26,086 bases of DNA. Source: a virus. Both the position numbers and the translations under genes were made by a program. The stretch's first letter is position 1; each line of letters opens with the position of its first letter. Positions 1 through 6,710 of the stretch are shown here, one piece after another. Location of the stretch: positions 1-26,086 of the IMG/VR virus record IMGVR_UViG_3300043446_000593; one strand, given 5' to 3'. The notes beneath the pieces are model-generated. The model was given only the letters and a program-made list of their open reading frames with translations. It searched no databases and was not told the origin of the DNA.

Positions 1-994
1 AATTTCCGCTTTTTTGGGGTAATTTATCCATTAATTGTTCAATTATTGACTTACCACCGCTTGCTAATGTTTTTGCTCTAGCGTCATGCGGTAGCCAATG
101 TGTACCATACTCATAGGGTCGTTCTTTGATTTGATTGGCGTAGTAAACGATAGGTTGACCGTGTGCTTCGTGGTAATCCAATACCCGAATCTCCCCATGT
201 ACGACCTGATACCACCAAATAGCCGTAGCATCGTTAAATCCCAAATCCCATGCTGTATGCACAGGAAACATAGTGTCGCACTCAACTTTAGTGATTCTGT
301 CAGCATCCGTAAGTAAACGCATCTCTGTGCCGTATATAGCACCGAGTATGGCAGCTTCAAAGCTACACTCAAACTCTTGCTGATATTGGTCAATAGACAT
401 AGATTTCAAAGCATCGTCTAGTTCGGCTTGGGGCAATATCTTAGTTTGGCTGGCTCGTAATACCTTGCTAAACCAGTCGGTTTTGTTTATTTCAGCGTGT
501 TGGTATATGTCATAAAAGGCGTTATGACCCTTTGGCGTACCAATAAACACCGCCCAACCCATGCGGTCAGATAGTAATGGCCTAAGTACAGCACCCCATA
601 CGCTAGGCTTCATATCAGCGTATTCGTCTAGGATTACCCCGTCTAAGTACATACCCCTAAGTGCATCAGGATTATCTGCACCAAATAAGCGAATTCTTGA
701 CCCGTTGACAAGCTCAACCCACAGTTCTGATTGATTATGCTTACGGTATAAAGGCTGGCTATAACGCAACAAATAATCCCAAGCAATAGACTTGGCTTGG
801 CTATGGTACGGTGCAATATACGCATATCTTCCATTCGGCTTGTTTTCAAGCCCTGCTTTGATAATAAGGTCGTTAATACAGGCTACAGTCTTACCTGCCC
901 TGCGGTGAGCAATAACAATAGACCAGCGTTGCTTACGCTTATGAAAGTCCGCAAATATAGGTCTTGGGCGGTACTTTAGCTTAATGTTAGGCAT
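1..994 (-). CDS. terL: Terminase large subunit (partial, C-terminus outside window)
   Basis: This is the motor ATPase and nuclease that cuts concatemeric phage DNA and pumps it into the prohead. Reading leftward from ATG at 994, 331 codons are open to the window edge, with no stop seen. Visible motifs are a Walker A AHRRAGKT at about residues 29-36, a Walker B GVILDEYADM at about 119-128, and a motif III-like FIGTPKGHN at about 150-158. The start of the RNase H-fold nuclease, with the metal-binding Asp in TAWDLGFNDA, lies further on. The start overlaps the end of the small terminase gene by 8 bp, the usual terS-terL arrangement. The C-terminal part of the nuclease domain is missing only because the window ends. 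Assignment as TerL is secure; the packaging type (headful or cohesive) cannot be judged here. Confidence 0.95.
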   Translation of the reverse strand, partial: MPNIKLKYRPRPIFADFHKRKQRWSIVIAHRRAGKTVACINDLIIKAGLENKPNGRYAYIAPYHSQAKSIAWDYLLRYSQPLYRKHNQSELWVELVNGSRIRLFGADNPDALRGMYLDGVILDEYADMKPSVWGAVLRPLLSDRMGWAVFIGTPKGHNAFYDIYQHAEINKTDWFSKVLRASQTKILPQAELDDALKSMSIDQYQQEFECSFEAAILGAIYGTEMRLLTDADRITKVECDTMFPVHTAWDLGFNDATAIWWYQVVHGEIRVLDYHEAHGQPIVYYANQIKERPYEYGTHWLPHDARAKTLASGGKSIIEQLMDKLPQKSGN

Positions 995-1316
995 CTGCCC
1001 AAGTAATCTTTATATCGCCACCGTCTTGGCCTGTAACTTCGTTGACTTGGGTTTCTTTCCATCTAGCCCGTGTCTTTAACCAAAAGATAGCCGCAGCCGT
1101 ATTACCTTTCTTAGCCTGTTGAAATAGCGTGCCAGCGATGGCGGCATTAGCGTCTATACGCCCCTCGTCTAGTTCTTCCTTGTAATACTTAACTAATGTA
1201 TCAGCACTAATCTTTAGCCTACTGGCTATATCCTCATGGGGTACACCCAATGCAGATAAGCGTTTAGCCGTATCACGGTCTTCTTGGGTGGGTTTATGTT
1301 CTTTACCTTGAGCCAT
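987..1316 (-). CDS. terS: Terminase small subunit
   Basis: The 109-residue protein should recognise the packaging site on phage DNA and hand it to the large subunit. It has a helix-turn-helix near the N-terminus: residues about 15-45 include ALGVPHEDIASRLKISADTL. A helical oligomerisation region follows, with ATAAIFWLKTRARWKE-like spacing (GNTAAAIFWLKTRARWKE at about 71-88), which is typical of phage small terminases. Its position directly before the large subunit gene, with overlapping ends, is the strongest support. Size fits the family. Confidence 0.85.
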   Translation of the reverse strand: MAQGKEHKPTQEDRDTAKRLSALGVPHEDIASRLKISADTLVKYYKEELDEGRIDANAAIAGTLFQQAKKGNTAAAIFWLKTRARWKETQVNEVTGQDGGDIKITWADA

Positions 1317-1318
1317 TT

Positions 1319-2524
1319 TTATAACTCCGAAAGTACAGCTTTTTTACCCGTAAAGTCTTCCCAACGCTTGACTATTACATCGCAATATTTAGGGTCTAAT
1401 TCCATAAGCCTAGCTTTTCTACCCATCTTTTCGCAAGCTATCAAGGTAGAGCCTGACCCACCAAACAGGTCTAAAACTACATTATTAGGTTTGCTTGCGT
1501 CTTCTAGGGCTTTTTCAATAAGTTCTACAGGCTTCATAGTAGGGTGTAGGTCGTTTTTAGCTGTTCTTTTAATTTCCCATATATCCATGCCGTTGTTACC
1601 GCCATAAAAGTTATGGTTATCGCCAGTCCAACCGTAAAAAATAGGTTCATACTTACTCATATAGTCGCTATTGCTCAAGGTATGGTTGCCTTTATCCCAA
1701 ATAATTAAGCTTCTAACCTTTAAATTGGTTCTTTCTAGCGATTTCCAGTACTCGCCTATACCTAACCTATAAAAAGTAATATAAAACGCACCTACGCAAT
1801 ATGCGTAAATAATTGAGTTAATAGCATCAAAAAAGTCTTCTGCTTCAGTCCTAGACATTTTGTCGTTTTTAATGCCACCGTGTTTAGCGTTAAAACTTTT
1901 AGAGCCGTCAGCGTGTATTCCGCCAGTAAAGTCCATGTTATAGGGTGGGTCAGTAAATACCATGTCGGCTTTACCAAACTCTAATAAGTTATCTACAGCA
2001 TCCGTACTGGTGCTGTCACCGCACATAAGTCTATGATTTCCAAGAATATATATATCGCCTAGCTTAGTTTTAGGCTCAATTGGCGTGTCAGGTACGCTAT
2101 CTTCATCGGTTAGCCCTTCGGCTACTTCGGGGGATAATAATGCGTCTAGTTCTTTATCGTCAAAGCCAAGTAGCGTTAGGTCAAAGTCTTGGTCTTTTAG
2201 CTCCTGTAGCTCTAGCGACAGAAAGTTTGTATCCCACCCTGCGTTTAATGCCAATTTATTATCAGCAATCACATAAGCCTTTTTTTGTGCTTCTGTCATG
2301 TCTTTAAGCTCAATCGTAGGTACTTTAGCCATACCTAGCTTTCTTGCGGCTAAGAGCCTGCCATGCCCCGCTATAACGCCTTTATCGCCATCAACTAATA
2401 TAGGGTTAGTCCACCCAAATTCTTTAATACTGGCGGCTATTTGGGCTACTTGTGCGTCATCGTGGGTTCGGCTGTTTTTGGCATAAGGGATTAATGCCGA
2501 TACTTCGACCTCTTTAATTTCCAT
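1319..2524 (-). CDS. ParB-like domain fused to DNA methyltransferase (N6-adenine or N4-cytosine)
   Basis: The 401-residue protein has two parts. Residues 1-95 form a ParB/Srx-type domain (NSRTH at 17-21, GHGRLLAARKLG at 53-64). Residues about 155-400 form an amino-methyltransferase with catalytic motif DPPY at 192-195 and the AdoMet-binding motif FGGSGST at about 354-360. Motif IV precedes motif I, the beta-class order seen in N6-adenine and some N4-cytosine enzymes. It probably methylates phage DNA to evade host restriction, or marks sites used in replication or packaging; the target sequence cannot be read. It sits 2 bp upstream of terS in the same direction. A GAGGT ribosome site precedes the ATG. 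Fusions of this kind are known in phages. Confidence 0.9.
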   Translation of the reverse strand: MEIKEVEVSALIPYAKNSRTHDDAQVAQIAASIKEFGWTNPILVDGDKGVIAGHGRLLAARKLGMAKVPTIELKDMTEAQKKAYVIADNKLALNAGWDTNFLSLELQELKDQDFDLTLLGFDDKELDALLSPEVAEGLTDEDSVPDTPIEPKTKLGDIYILGNHRLMCGDSTSTDAVDNLLEFGKADMVFTDPPYNMDFTGGIHADGSKSFNAKHGGIKNDKMSRTEAEDFFDAINSIIYAYCVGAFYITFYRLGIGEYWKSLERTNLKVRSLIIWDKGNHTLSNSDYMSKYEPIFYGWTGDNHNFYGGNNGMDIWEIKRTAKNDLHPTMKPVELIEKALEDASKPNNVVLDLFGGSGSTLIACEKMGRKARLMELDPKYCDVIVKRWEDFTGKKAVLSEL

Positions 2525-2547
2525 ACTACCTCAAGTGATTGATTTAG

Positions 2548-2563
2548 TTAGGGTAAATTCTAA
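2548..2563. promoter_or_regulatory. Imperfect TTAGG-N6-TCTAA dyad upstream of the methyltransferase gene
   Basis: The site matches the two dyads at 8942-8957 (read on the minus strand) and 11826-11841 closely: 14 of 16 bases are shared with the former. It lies about 24 bp before the methyltransferase start. One arm has a mismatch, and there is no -10-like box at the spacing seen at the other two sites. A role as an operator is therefore only suggested. Confidence 0.3.
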
Positions 2564-2577
2564 TACTAAAACTAAGT

Positions 2578-2724
2578 TTATGCCATCTGTTTAACAAATT
2601 GGTTAAAGTGCTTCATCAATGCGGCTTTACGCTTTTCACGCTTATCTTGGTTCTTTTCTAATGTAGATTGTTTGTGCGGTTGTAATAAGCTGTTTTCGGG
2701 CTTAATCTTTTCCTTTTTCCACAT
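2578..2724 (-). CDS. Small basic hypothetical protein
   Basis: This is a 48-residue, lysine-rich reading frame beginning with ATG at 2724. A GGAG ribosome site stands 6 nt before the start. Residues 2-7 are WKKEKI, and the centre is a charged helix (KNQDKREKRKAALMKHF). No fold or function is recognised; the charge suggests nucleic acid or acidic-protein contact. It fills the space between the 131-residue gene and the methyltransferase gene in the same direction. Confidence 0.6.
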   Translation of the reverse strand: MWKKEKIKPENSLLQPHKQSTLEKNQDKREKRKAALMKHFNQFVKQMA

Positions 2725-2726
2725 AA

Positions 2727-3122
2727 TTACTCCATATATCTAAGCATAACTGCACGGTTAAGTTCATCGCCACGCAGGTTTCCAATGTCTTGCGAGCGTC
2801 TAATTGCTTGATTTACCGCAAAATTTGTATCAGGAAACGATTGGTATTGATTTGGGTTCATTTGTACATTTTTACGAATAGCCATGTTTCCGCTAAATGT
2901 ATTAGGGTCATATATCTGACCACCATAAATTGTTGGAACATTGTAATAAGCATTAGCGTTAGGCAAGCCCAGTTCTTTTCCTTGGGCGGTCATGCTTAAT
3001 TCGGTATGTGGTTCATAGCCTTGTGGGTCAAATACGATTGGGCGGTTTAGGTCAATAGGATAGCCTGCCGAATCTTTAGCTTGTGTTATACGCAAGATTT
3101 GAGCAAGGCGTTGTAAATCCAT
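2727..3122 (-). CDS. Conserved phage hypothetical protein (PTIYGG type)
   Basis: The 131-residue soluble protein has no membrane segment. It is rich in Asn, Gln and Tyr, with the phrase YNVPTIYGGQIYDPN at about 60-74, a pattern I recall from small phage proteins of unknown role encoded near terminase or structural genes. The final residues include a helical stretch (RGDELNRAVMLRYME). Its start overlaps the stop of the upstream 60-residue gene by one base, so the two are likely translated together. No catalytic motif is visible. It may be a minor virion component, but that is inference from composition and location. Confidence 0.7.
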   Translation of the reverse strand: MDLQRLAQILRITQAKDSAGYPIDLNRPIVFDPQGYEPHTELSMTAQGKELGLPNANAYYNVPTIYGGQIYDPNTFSGNMAIRKNVQMNPNQYQSFPDTNFAVNQAIRRSQDIGNLRGDELNRAVMLRYME

Positions 3123-3304
3123 TACATATCTTTCATAGCGTCAGAGATTACTTGTCTGCGGGGTTTTTTAGCAGTTTTAGCAGCATCTTTAAAGTCTTGT
3201 GCGCTTGGGCGGCCTTCTTCGCCAGCTTTCTTCATACGCTCGCCTGAACCTTTTTTAATTCGTTCACGCTTGGCGTGGATATTGGCGTAAAGACCCTGTT
3301 TCAT
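3122..3304 (-). CDS. Small conserved phage protein (KQGLYANIHAKRERI type)
   Basis: The 60-residue, strongly basic protein has the N-terminal phrase LYANIHAKRERIKKGSGERM followed by a short proline-containing linker and a basic tail. Near-identical N-terminal phrases occur in small proteins of many environmental phages and are annotated only as hypothetical. The start codon overlaps the stop of the neighbouring 61-residue gene by 4 bp (ATGA), which indicates translational coupling. Function is unknown. Confidence 0.75.
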   Translation of the reverse strand: MKQGLYANIHAKRERIKKGSGERMKKAGEEGRPSAQDFKDAAKTAKKPRRQVISDAMKDM

Positions 3305-3486
3305 GCTTTTTCTTCAATGTATTTAGCGTAAGCATCTTCAAGCTTGGCTTTGCGGTTGCCTTTGGCGTATTTACGCTCGGTTGCTAGGGCTATCGCCAAT
3401 GCCTGCTTCTTCGATTTTCCCGCAGCTTTTTCTTTCTCGTAGTTCTTGCCTACGGCTTCTTTGCTCCCTGACTTAATTAGCGGCAT
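3301..3486 (-). CDS. Small conserved phage protein (MPLIKSGSKEAVGKN type)
   Basis: The 61-residue, Lys/Ala-rich, probably helical protein begins MPLIKSGSKEAVGKNYEKE and continues with AAGKSKKQALAIAL. Short proteins with this opening and the GKxxKQAxAIA phrase recur across tailed phages, often beside the KQGLYANIH protein as here. No enzyme motif is present. A clear AGGAAATTATT spacing precedes the ATG. Function is unknown. Confidence 0.75.
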   Translation of the reverse strand: MPLIKSGSKEAVGKNYEKEKAAGKSKKQALAIALATERKYAKGNRKAKLEDAYAKYIEEKA

Positions 3487-3498
3487 AATAATTTCCTT

Positions 3499-3855
3499 TT
3501 ATTTCAAAAACTTAAGTTTATAAGTGGTACTATCAATCAGTTCTGCAATCGCATCAATTAGGTTTTGCAGTTCGCTGTCTTGCGGTAAATCTTGGCGGGC
3601 ATCTGCCACAAAACTTTGTAGCGATTCCATGTATTTAATTGGGTCTTTGGGCTGGTGGTAAACGCTTGGGAAAGTAGTTATCTTTCCGTATTTACCCATG
3701 TAAGCTTCTGCAAAATCATCGGTTAGTTCGACAATTTCATCGTAATACTTGCCCAATGCTTTATGCTTTGAATAAGAATCGGTACTCCAATGGAAAAAAT
3801 GCGTATTAGTCGCAGAATGTAGTAATGTGGCTACGAATAAAGCACAATTTTCCAT
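3499..3855 (-). CDS. Dps/ferritin-like helical protein (DUF5856-like)
   Basis: The 118-residue all-helical protein has the phrase LLHSATNTHFFHWSTDSYSK at about 11-30, then KHKALGKYYDEIVELTDDFAEAYMG. This matches my recollection of the phage DUF5856 family, which resembles the four-helix Dps/ferritin fold; the conserved His and acidic residues could bind metal. The role in phages is not established. Candidate roles are DNA protection or a small structural function. A clean AAGGAG ribosome site lies upstream. It is encoded with other small genes ahead of the terminase block. Confidence 0.7.
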   Translation of the reverse strand: MENCALFVATLLHSATNTHFFHWSTDSYSKHKALGKYYDEIVELTDDFAEAYMGKYGKITTFPSVYHQPKDPIKYMESLQSFVADARQDLPQDSELQNLIDAIAELIDSTTYKLKFLK

Positions 3856-3870
3856 AAAAACTCCTTGTTT

Positions 3871-4167
3871 TTACTGATTATAATCGTGTTTTGGTATTAA
3901 ACCAATCACTCTTAATGCAGCTTCAGGTGAATCTACACGGCTTAGTGGCCCACCTTTCCAGTTCGCAATAAACTTGAGTTGGTCTTTGGTGAACTTAGCT
4001 TTTGCATCACGCTTGACTTCCATCAATATCGTTTCACCGTTAAAACACACCATCAAATCGGGTATTCCTCTGCCGACCATTGATAAAATGTAAACATCAG
4101 CACCCGCTTTTCTAAGGGTTTCTACTATTTGTGTCTGATTTACATCCACTTTACGAGCGTATGGCAT
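3871..4167 (-). CDS. VRR-NUC domain nuclease
   Basis: The 98-residue protein is a compact PD-(D/E)XK-type nuclease. The active-site pattern is visible as GIPDLMV (Asp37), ILMEVKR (Glu50, Lys52) and a following Gln63 in KDQLKF. Stand-alone VRR-NUC proteins of this size in phages act on branched DNA, in the manner of Holliday junction resolvases; that activity is inferred. It is the first leftward gene from a 57-bp divergent gap, across which a metallophosphoesterase is transcribed the other way. Confidence 0.85.
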   Translation of the reverse strand: MPYARKVDVNQTQIVETLRKAGADVYILSMVGRGIPDLMVCFNGETILMEVKRDAKAKFTKDQLKFIANWKGGPLSRVDSPEAALRVIGLIPKHDYNQ

Positions 4168-4180
4168 TGATTATTAACAA

Positions 4181-4215
4181 TATTCGGTTAAGATAAGCTA
4201 ACTTTATCACGAATA
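4181..4215. promoter_or_regulatory. Nested inverted repeat between divergent genes
   Basis: The 57-bp space between the VRR-NUC start (4167) and the phosphoesterase start (4225) holds two nested arms. The outer arms are TATTCG (4181-4186) and CGAATA (4210-4215). The inner arms are GATAA (4192-4196) and TTATC (4204-4208). Its place between divergent starts fits an operator serving both genes. No convincing -35/-10 pair was found. Confidence 0.4.
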
Positions 4216-4224
4216 GGGTCAGTT

Positions 4225-5184
4225 ATGACTAAACCTCGCACTACAGATGAAGAATTTATAGCACTTTGGAAAGAACATCAATCTGTTCAGGTACTTTCTA
4301 AAATTTTAGACATATCGTATCGCAATGTATTAAAAAGAAGAAAAAACATTGAAAAGCGGTACGACATCATGCTTAAAGCATTAGACAACAAAGGCAGACC
4401 AGACATCTACATTCCTGACGACAATACTCAATGCGAAATTACGCTAGATAATGGTGTTATTCTTGTTGGCTCGGATTGCCACTACAACCCCAAATATGTA
4501 ACAACAGCCCACCGAGCATTTGTGCAATGCGTCAAATACCTGAAGCCAAAGGTAGTCATATTAAATGGCGACCTATTTGATTTTGCAACAATTTCAGCCC
4601 ACCATCGTATTGGTTGGCAACACCACCCTACTGTTAAAGAAGAATTAGATGAAGTTCAGGAAAGATTAGGCGAAATTGAAGATGCACGACCAGCAGGTTG
4701 TAAGTTAATGATTTCCATAGGAAACCACGACTTACGCTTTTCGGGCAAATTATCCAATGTGTTGCCCCAGTACGAGGGTATTAAAGGGTTTGACATAGCT
4801 GACCATACGCCATTATGGAAGTGGTATTGGAGCATTATGGTTAATAAGACTTGTATGATTAAGCATCGTTGGCATAACGGTATTCATGCGGTTTACAACA
4901 ATACCCTTAAATCAGGCACTTCGTTTGTATCAGGGCATTTACACAGCCTTAAAGTAACCCCGTGGACTGACTATACTGGCACTAGGTATGGTGTAGATAC
5001 AGGCACAATGGCTTGTGTCAAAGATAGCCAGTTTATTTATGCGGAAAATAATCCTTTGAACTGGCGGTCAGGATTTGCTGTACTTACATTTAATAACGGC
5101 AAATTAATGCCGCCTGAACTGGCAGAAGTGGTTGACGAGGATGAAGGCTTGTACTATTTCCGTGGTCAAGTTATGAAAGTATGA
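4225..5184 (+). CDS. Calcineurin-like metallophosphoesterase with N-terminal HTH
   Basis: The 319-residue protein has the full dinuclear metal signature of the family: SDCHYNP (Asp84, His86), NGDLFD at 114-119, GNHD at 166-169, a His in IKHRWHNG near 214, and GHLH at 237-240. Residues about 20-45 (LSKILDISYRNVLKRRKNIE) look like a DNA-binding helix-turn-helix. Phage enzymes of this kind are thought to act on nucleic acids or nucleotide phosphoesters; the substrate is unknown. The gene overlaps the downstream metallopeptidase by 4 bp (ATGA). It runs opposite to its flanking operons. Confidence 0.9.
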   Translation: MTKPRTTDEEFIALWKEHQSVQVLSKILDISYRNVLKRRKNIEKRYDIMLKALDNKGRPDIYIPDDNTQCEITLDNGVILVGSDCHYNPKYVTTAHRAFVQCVKYLKPKVVILNGDLFDFATISAHHRIGWQHHPTVKEELDEVQERLGEIEDARPAGCKLMISIGNHDLRFSGKLSNVLPQYEGIKGFDIADHTPLWKWYWSIMVNKTCMIKHRWHNGIHAVYNNTLKSGTSFVSGHLHSLKVTPWTDYTGTRYGVDTGTMACVKDSQFIYAENNPLNWRSGFAVLTFNNGKLMPPELAEVVDEDEGLYYFRGQVMKV

Positions 5185-5534
5185 AATTAACGCCCAAGAT
5201 ACTAGAAAACATCTATGCAATGCTGTATTGCACAGAGCCGTTTTCGTCTTGGGAATTGCCGTTACCTGAAGAAATTAAGTTTGTTGTAGATTCTGACCCT
5301 GAAGCAATGGGTACATACCTTTATGACGATGGCGAAAAACACGCCCATACCATTACTATTTCTGATGCTCGTTGTGGGCATTTAGATACAGTTATAAGGA
5401 CTATGGCCCATGAGATGATTCATGCGTCTAGGTGGAATACCGTAACCCATGCGTGGACTAAACACGATAAAACTTTTCGTAACCGTGCCAAAGCGGTGGC
5501 TAACGAGTTGGGGTTTGACCCCCTTGAATTGTGA
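5181..5534 (+). CDS. SprT-like zinc metallopeptidase
   Basis: The 117-residue protein carries the zinc protease motif HEMIH at 77-81 and a later His (HDKTF, about residue 95) that could be the third ligand, the SprT/Spartan pattern. Cellular relatives cut proteins crosslinked to DNA. A phage copy could clear protein roadblocks or act on virion proteins; neither is shown. It is translationally coupled to the metallophosphoesterase through ATGA. The C-terminal zinc ribbon of full SprT proteins is absent, so this is a minimal domain. Confidence 0.85.
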   Translation: MKLTPKILENIYAMLYCTEPFSSWELPLPEEIKFVVDSDPEAMGTYLYDDGEKHAHTITISDARCGHLDTVIRTMAHEMIHASRWNTVTHAWTKHDKTFRNRAKAVANELGFDPLEL

Positions 5535-5590
5535 TGTATGCCGCTATTAAAGGTAGCGTTAATATGACGATGCCAAAATAAAGTGCTAGG

Positions 5591-5863
5591 TCATTCATTG
5601 AGCCGTCTTTCTACAATCTCAATTAAAGTATCGAACTCAACTTCGTAGTGTCTTTCAAAAGCTTTTGCTCCGAGTCCATGCAGACCTGTAGAACCTCGGT
5701 GATGCTCGGTACATAGGGGAAGAATTGGTGCTTCTGACCGTTTGCCCCCAAAGCGTCTGACATGGTGAAGCTCTGCGGGGGTGTCATTGATGCCCAAGTA
5801 ATAGCATAAGACGCAACCAAGTCTTGCAATATCGTCATGGCGTTTTTTATCCTTTTTGTTCAT
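5591..5863 (-). CDS. Ref-like HNH nuclease
   Basis: The 90-residue protein, read from ATG at 5863, has Cys17 and Cys20 (CVLC), His33-His34 (ELHHVRR), and PLCTEHHRGSTGLHG at about 49-63. This pattern matches the zinc-dependent core of the P1 Ref (recombination enhancement function) nuclease family, which cuts DNA in a RecA-dependent way. A longer frame opens from TTG at 5899 but lies inside the preceding gene and lacks a ribosome site, so the ATG is preferred. The C-terminal helix is intact. Recombination or repair is the likely setting. Confidence 0.8.
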   Translation of the reverse strand: MNKKDKKRHDDIARLGCVLCYYLGINDTPAELHHVRRFGGKRSEAPILPLCTEHHRGSTGLHGLGAKAFERHYEVEFDTLIEIVERRLNE

Positions 5864-6248
5864 TGGCGTAGTCGTACCATAGTTGGTAAAAAGCAACAAA
5901 TTCGCTTACACCGTTGCCAATTTTAAGGCATGAGCCTTGGGGCTGAACGGCAAAAAAATTATCAACTTGTAGCCCATCGTCAGTATTGCCGTAAATAATA
6001 ATGACCTGAAAGTTGGGTTGCCCTGCCAAAGCCTGTAATAAGCGTTTCTGACCATCGCTAACCTTTTCATTAGGGCGTTTCCATTCCATGACTAAAAACT
6101 TGCCCTTGCGCTCGGCTATGCCGTCTATATTGCTAGGCACAAAGTTAGGATTGGAAGGAATTGAACCTTTTAAGCACCCATAATCAATATGAGTCGCAAA
6201 AGCGTTACGCATTATTTTATTGAATGTTTGCATCTTGTTGGAGTACAT
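5847..6248 (-). CDS. PD-(D/E)XK nuclease
   Basis: The 133-residue protein (ATG at 6248) has a nuclease core: Asp42 in NIDGIAE, then Glu55 and Lys57 in VMEWKRP, and a Gln in SDGQKRLL, the same order as the VRR-NUC protein at 3871. It probably cleaves DNA in recombination; the substrate is unknown. A TTG two codons earlier is an alternative start. The gene overlaps the small upstream gene by about 32 bp and the Ref-like gene by 17 bp, so this is a tightly packed nuclease pair. Confidence 0.8.
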   Translation of the reverse strand: MYSNKMQTFNKIMRNAFATHIDYGCLKGSIPSNPNFVPSNIDGIAERKGKFLVMEWKRPNEKVSDGQKRLLQALAGQPNFQVIIIYGNTDDGLQVDNFFAVQPQGSCLKIGNGVSEFVAFYQLWYDYANEQKG

Positions 6249-6384
6249 CTTCAAGTTCTTGGGCTAAGTCAGTCACATCACAGCTAATCAGATAAGCCTG
6301 TGTGTGGTCTTGCTTTAGTTTGGCACTATGCAACTTTTTAATTGCACGGTTTAATTCTAAAAATACTTCGGCAAATTCTTTCAT
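6217..6384 (-). CDS. Small hypothetical protein
   Basis: This 55-residue acidic, helical reading frame begins at ATG 6384, in a 4-bp ATGA overlap with the upstream 109-residue gene. Sequence features are KEFAEVFLELNRAIKKLH at residues 2-19 and a second helix DVTDLAQELEDVLQQ. No family is recognised. The coupling and the continuous helical composition support translation even though it overlaps the next gene by 32 bp. Confidence 0.6.
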   Translation of the reverse strand: MKEFAEVFLELNRAIKKLHSAKLKQDHTQAYLISCDVTDLAQELEDVLQQDANIQ

Positions 6385-6710
6385 TTGGTTAGTCTTTCTA
6401 TTTGTCTGTCGTTAGCTTGTTGGGTGCGCCATGCTTCAAACCGCATCTTGGCGGCTTCTAATTGCCACCGTAAGGCTTCTTTTTGTTCAACCGCTACACC
6501 GATGGCTTTGCATAAATCTTGATAATCTTGGCTACGGTAGGCTTCTCGTTCCTGTGCGCCTAACGATTGTTCCTCGGTTTGCGACATTTTGATGGCTTTT
6601 AAGCTATGCCGAAAGTTCTCAAGCTGGGCTAGTTCACCTGACGCTTTAGCATATTGCGGTGCGGTTTTAAATATAAAATCAATAGCTTCGTGCGGGTCAT
6701 ACTCTTTCAT
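6381..6710 (-). CDS. Helical phage protein of unknown function (EREAYRSQDY type)
   Basis: The 109-residue, highly charged helical protein has KAIKMSQTEEQSLGAQERE at 38-56 and a C-terminal EALRWQLEAAKMRFEAWRTQ. This layout is a widespread phage early protein (AxxERE-Y-S-xY, then LRW-L-AAxxRxExWR) found beside recombination genes. No activity is established. Its start overlaps the end of the cytosine methyltransferase gene by 14 bp, and its stop is coupled to the next gene by ATGA. Confidence 0.75.
   Translation of the reverse strand: MKEYDPHEAIDFIFKTAPQYAKASGELAQLENFRHSLKAIKMSQTEEQSLGAQEREAYRSQDYQDLCKAIGVAVEQKEALRWQLEAAKMRFEAWRTQQANDRQIERLTK

Noticed and set aside
5535-5590. 14-codon frame and a 5-bp CGCTA/TAGCG hairpin between convergent genes
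   Set aside because: The frame is too short to support and the hairpin lacks a T-run, so neither gene nor terminator is claimed.
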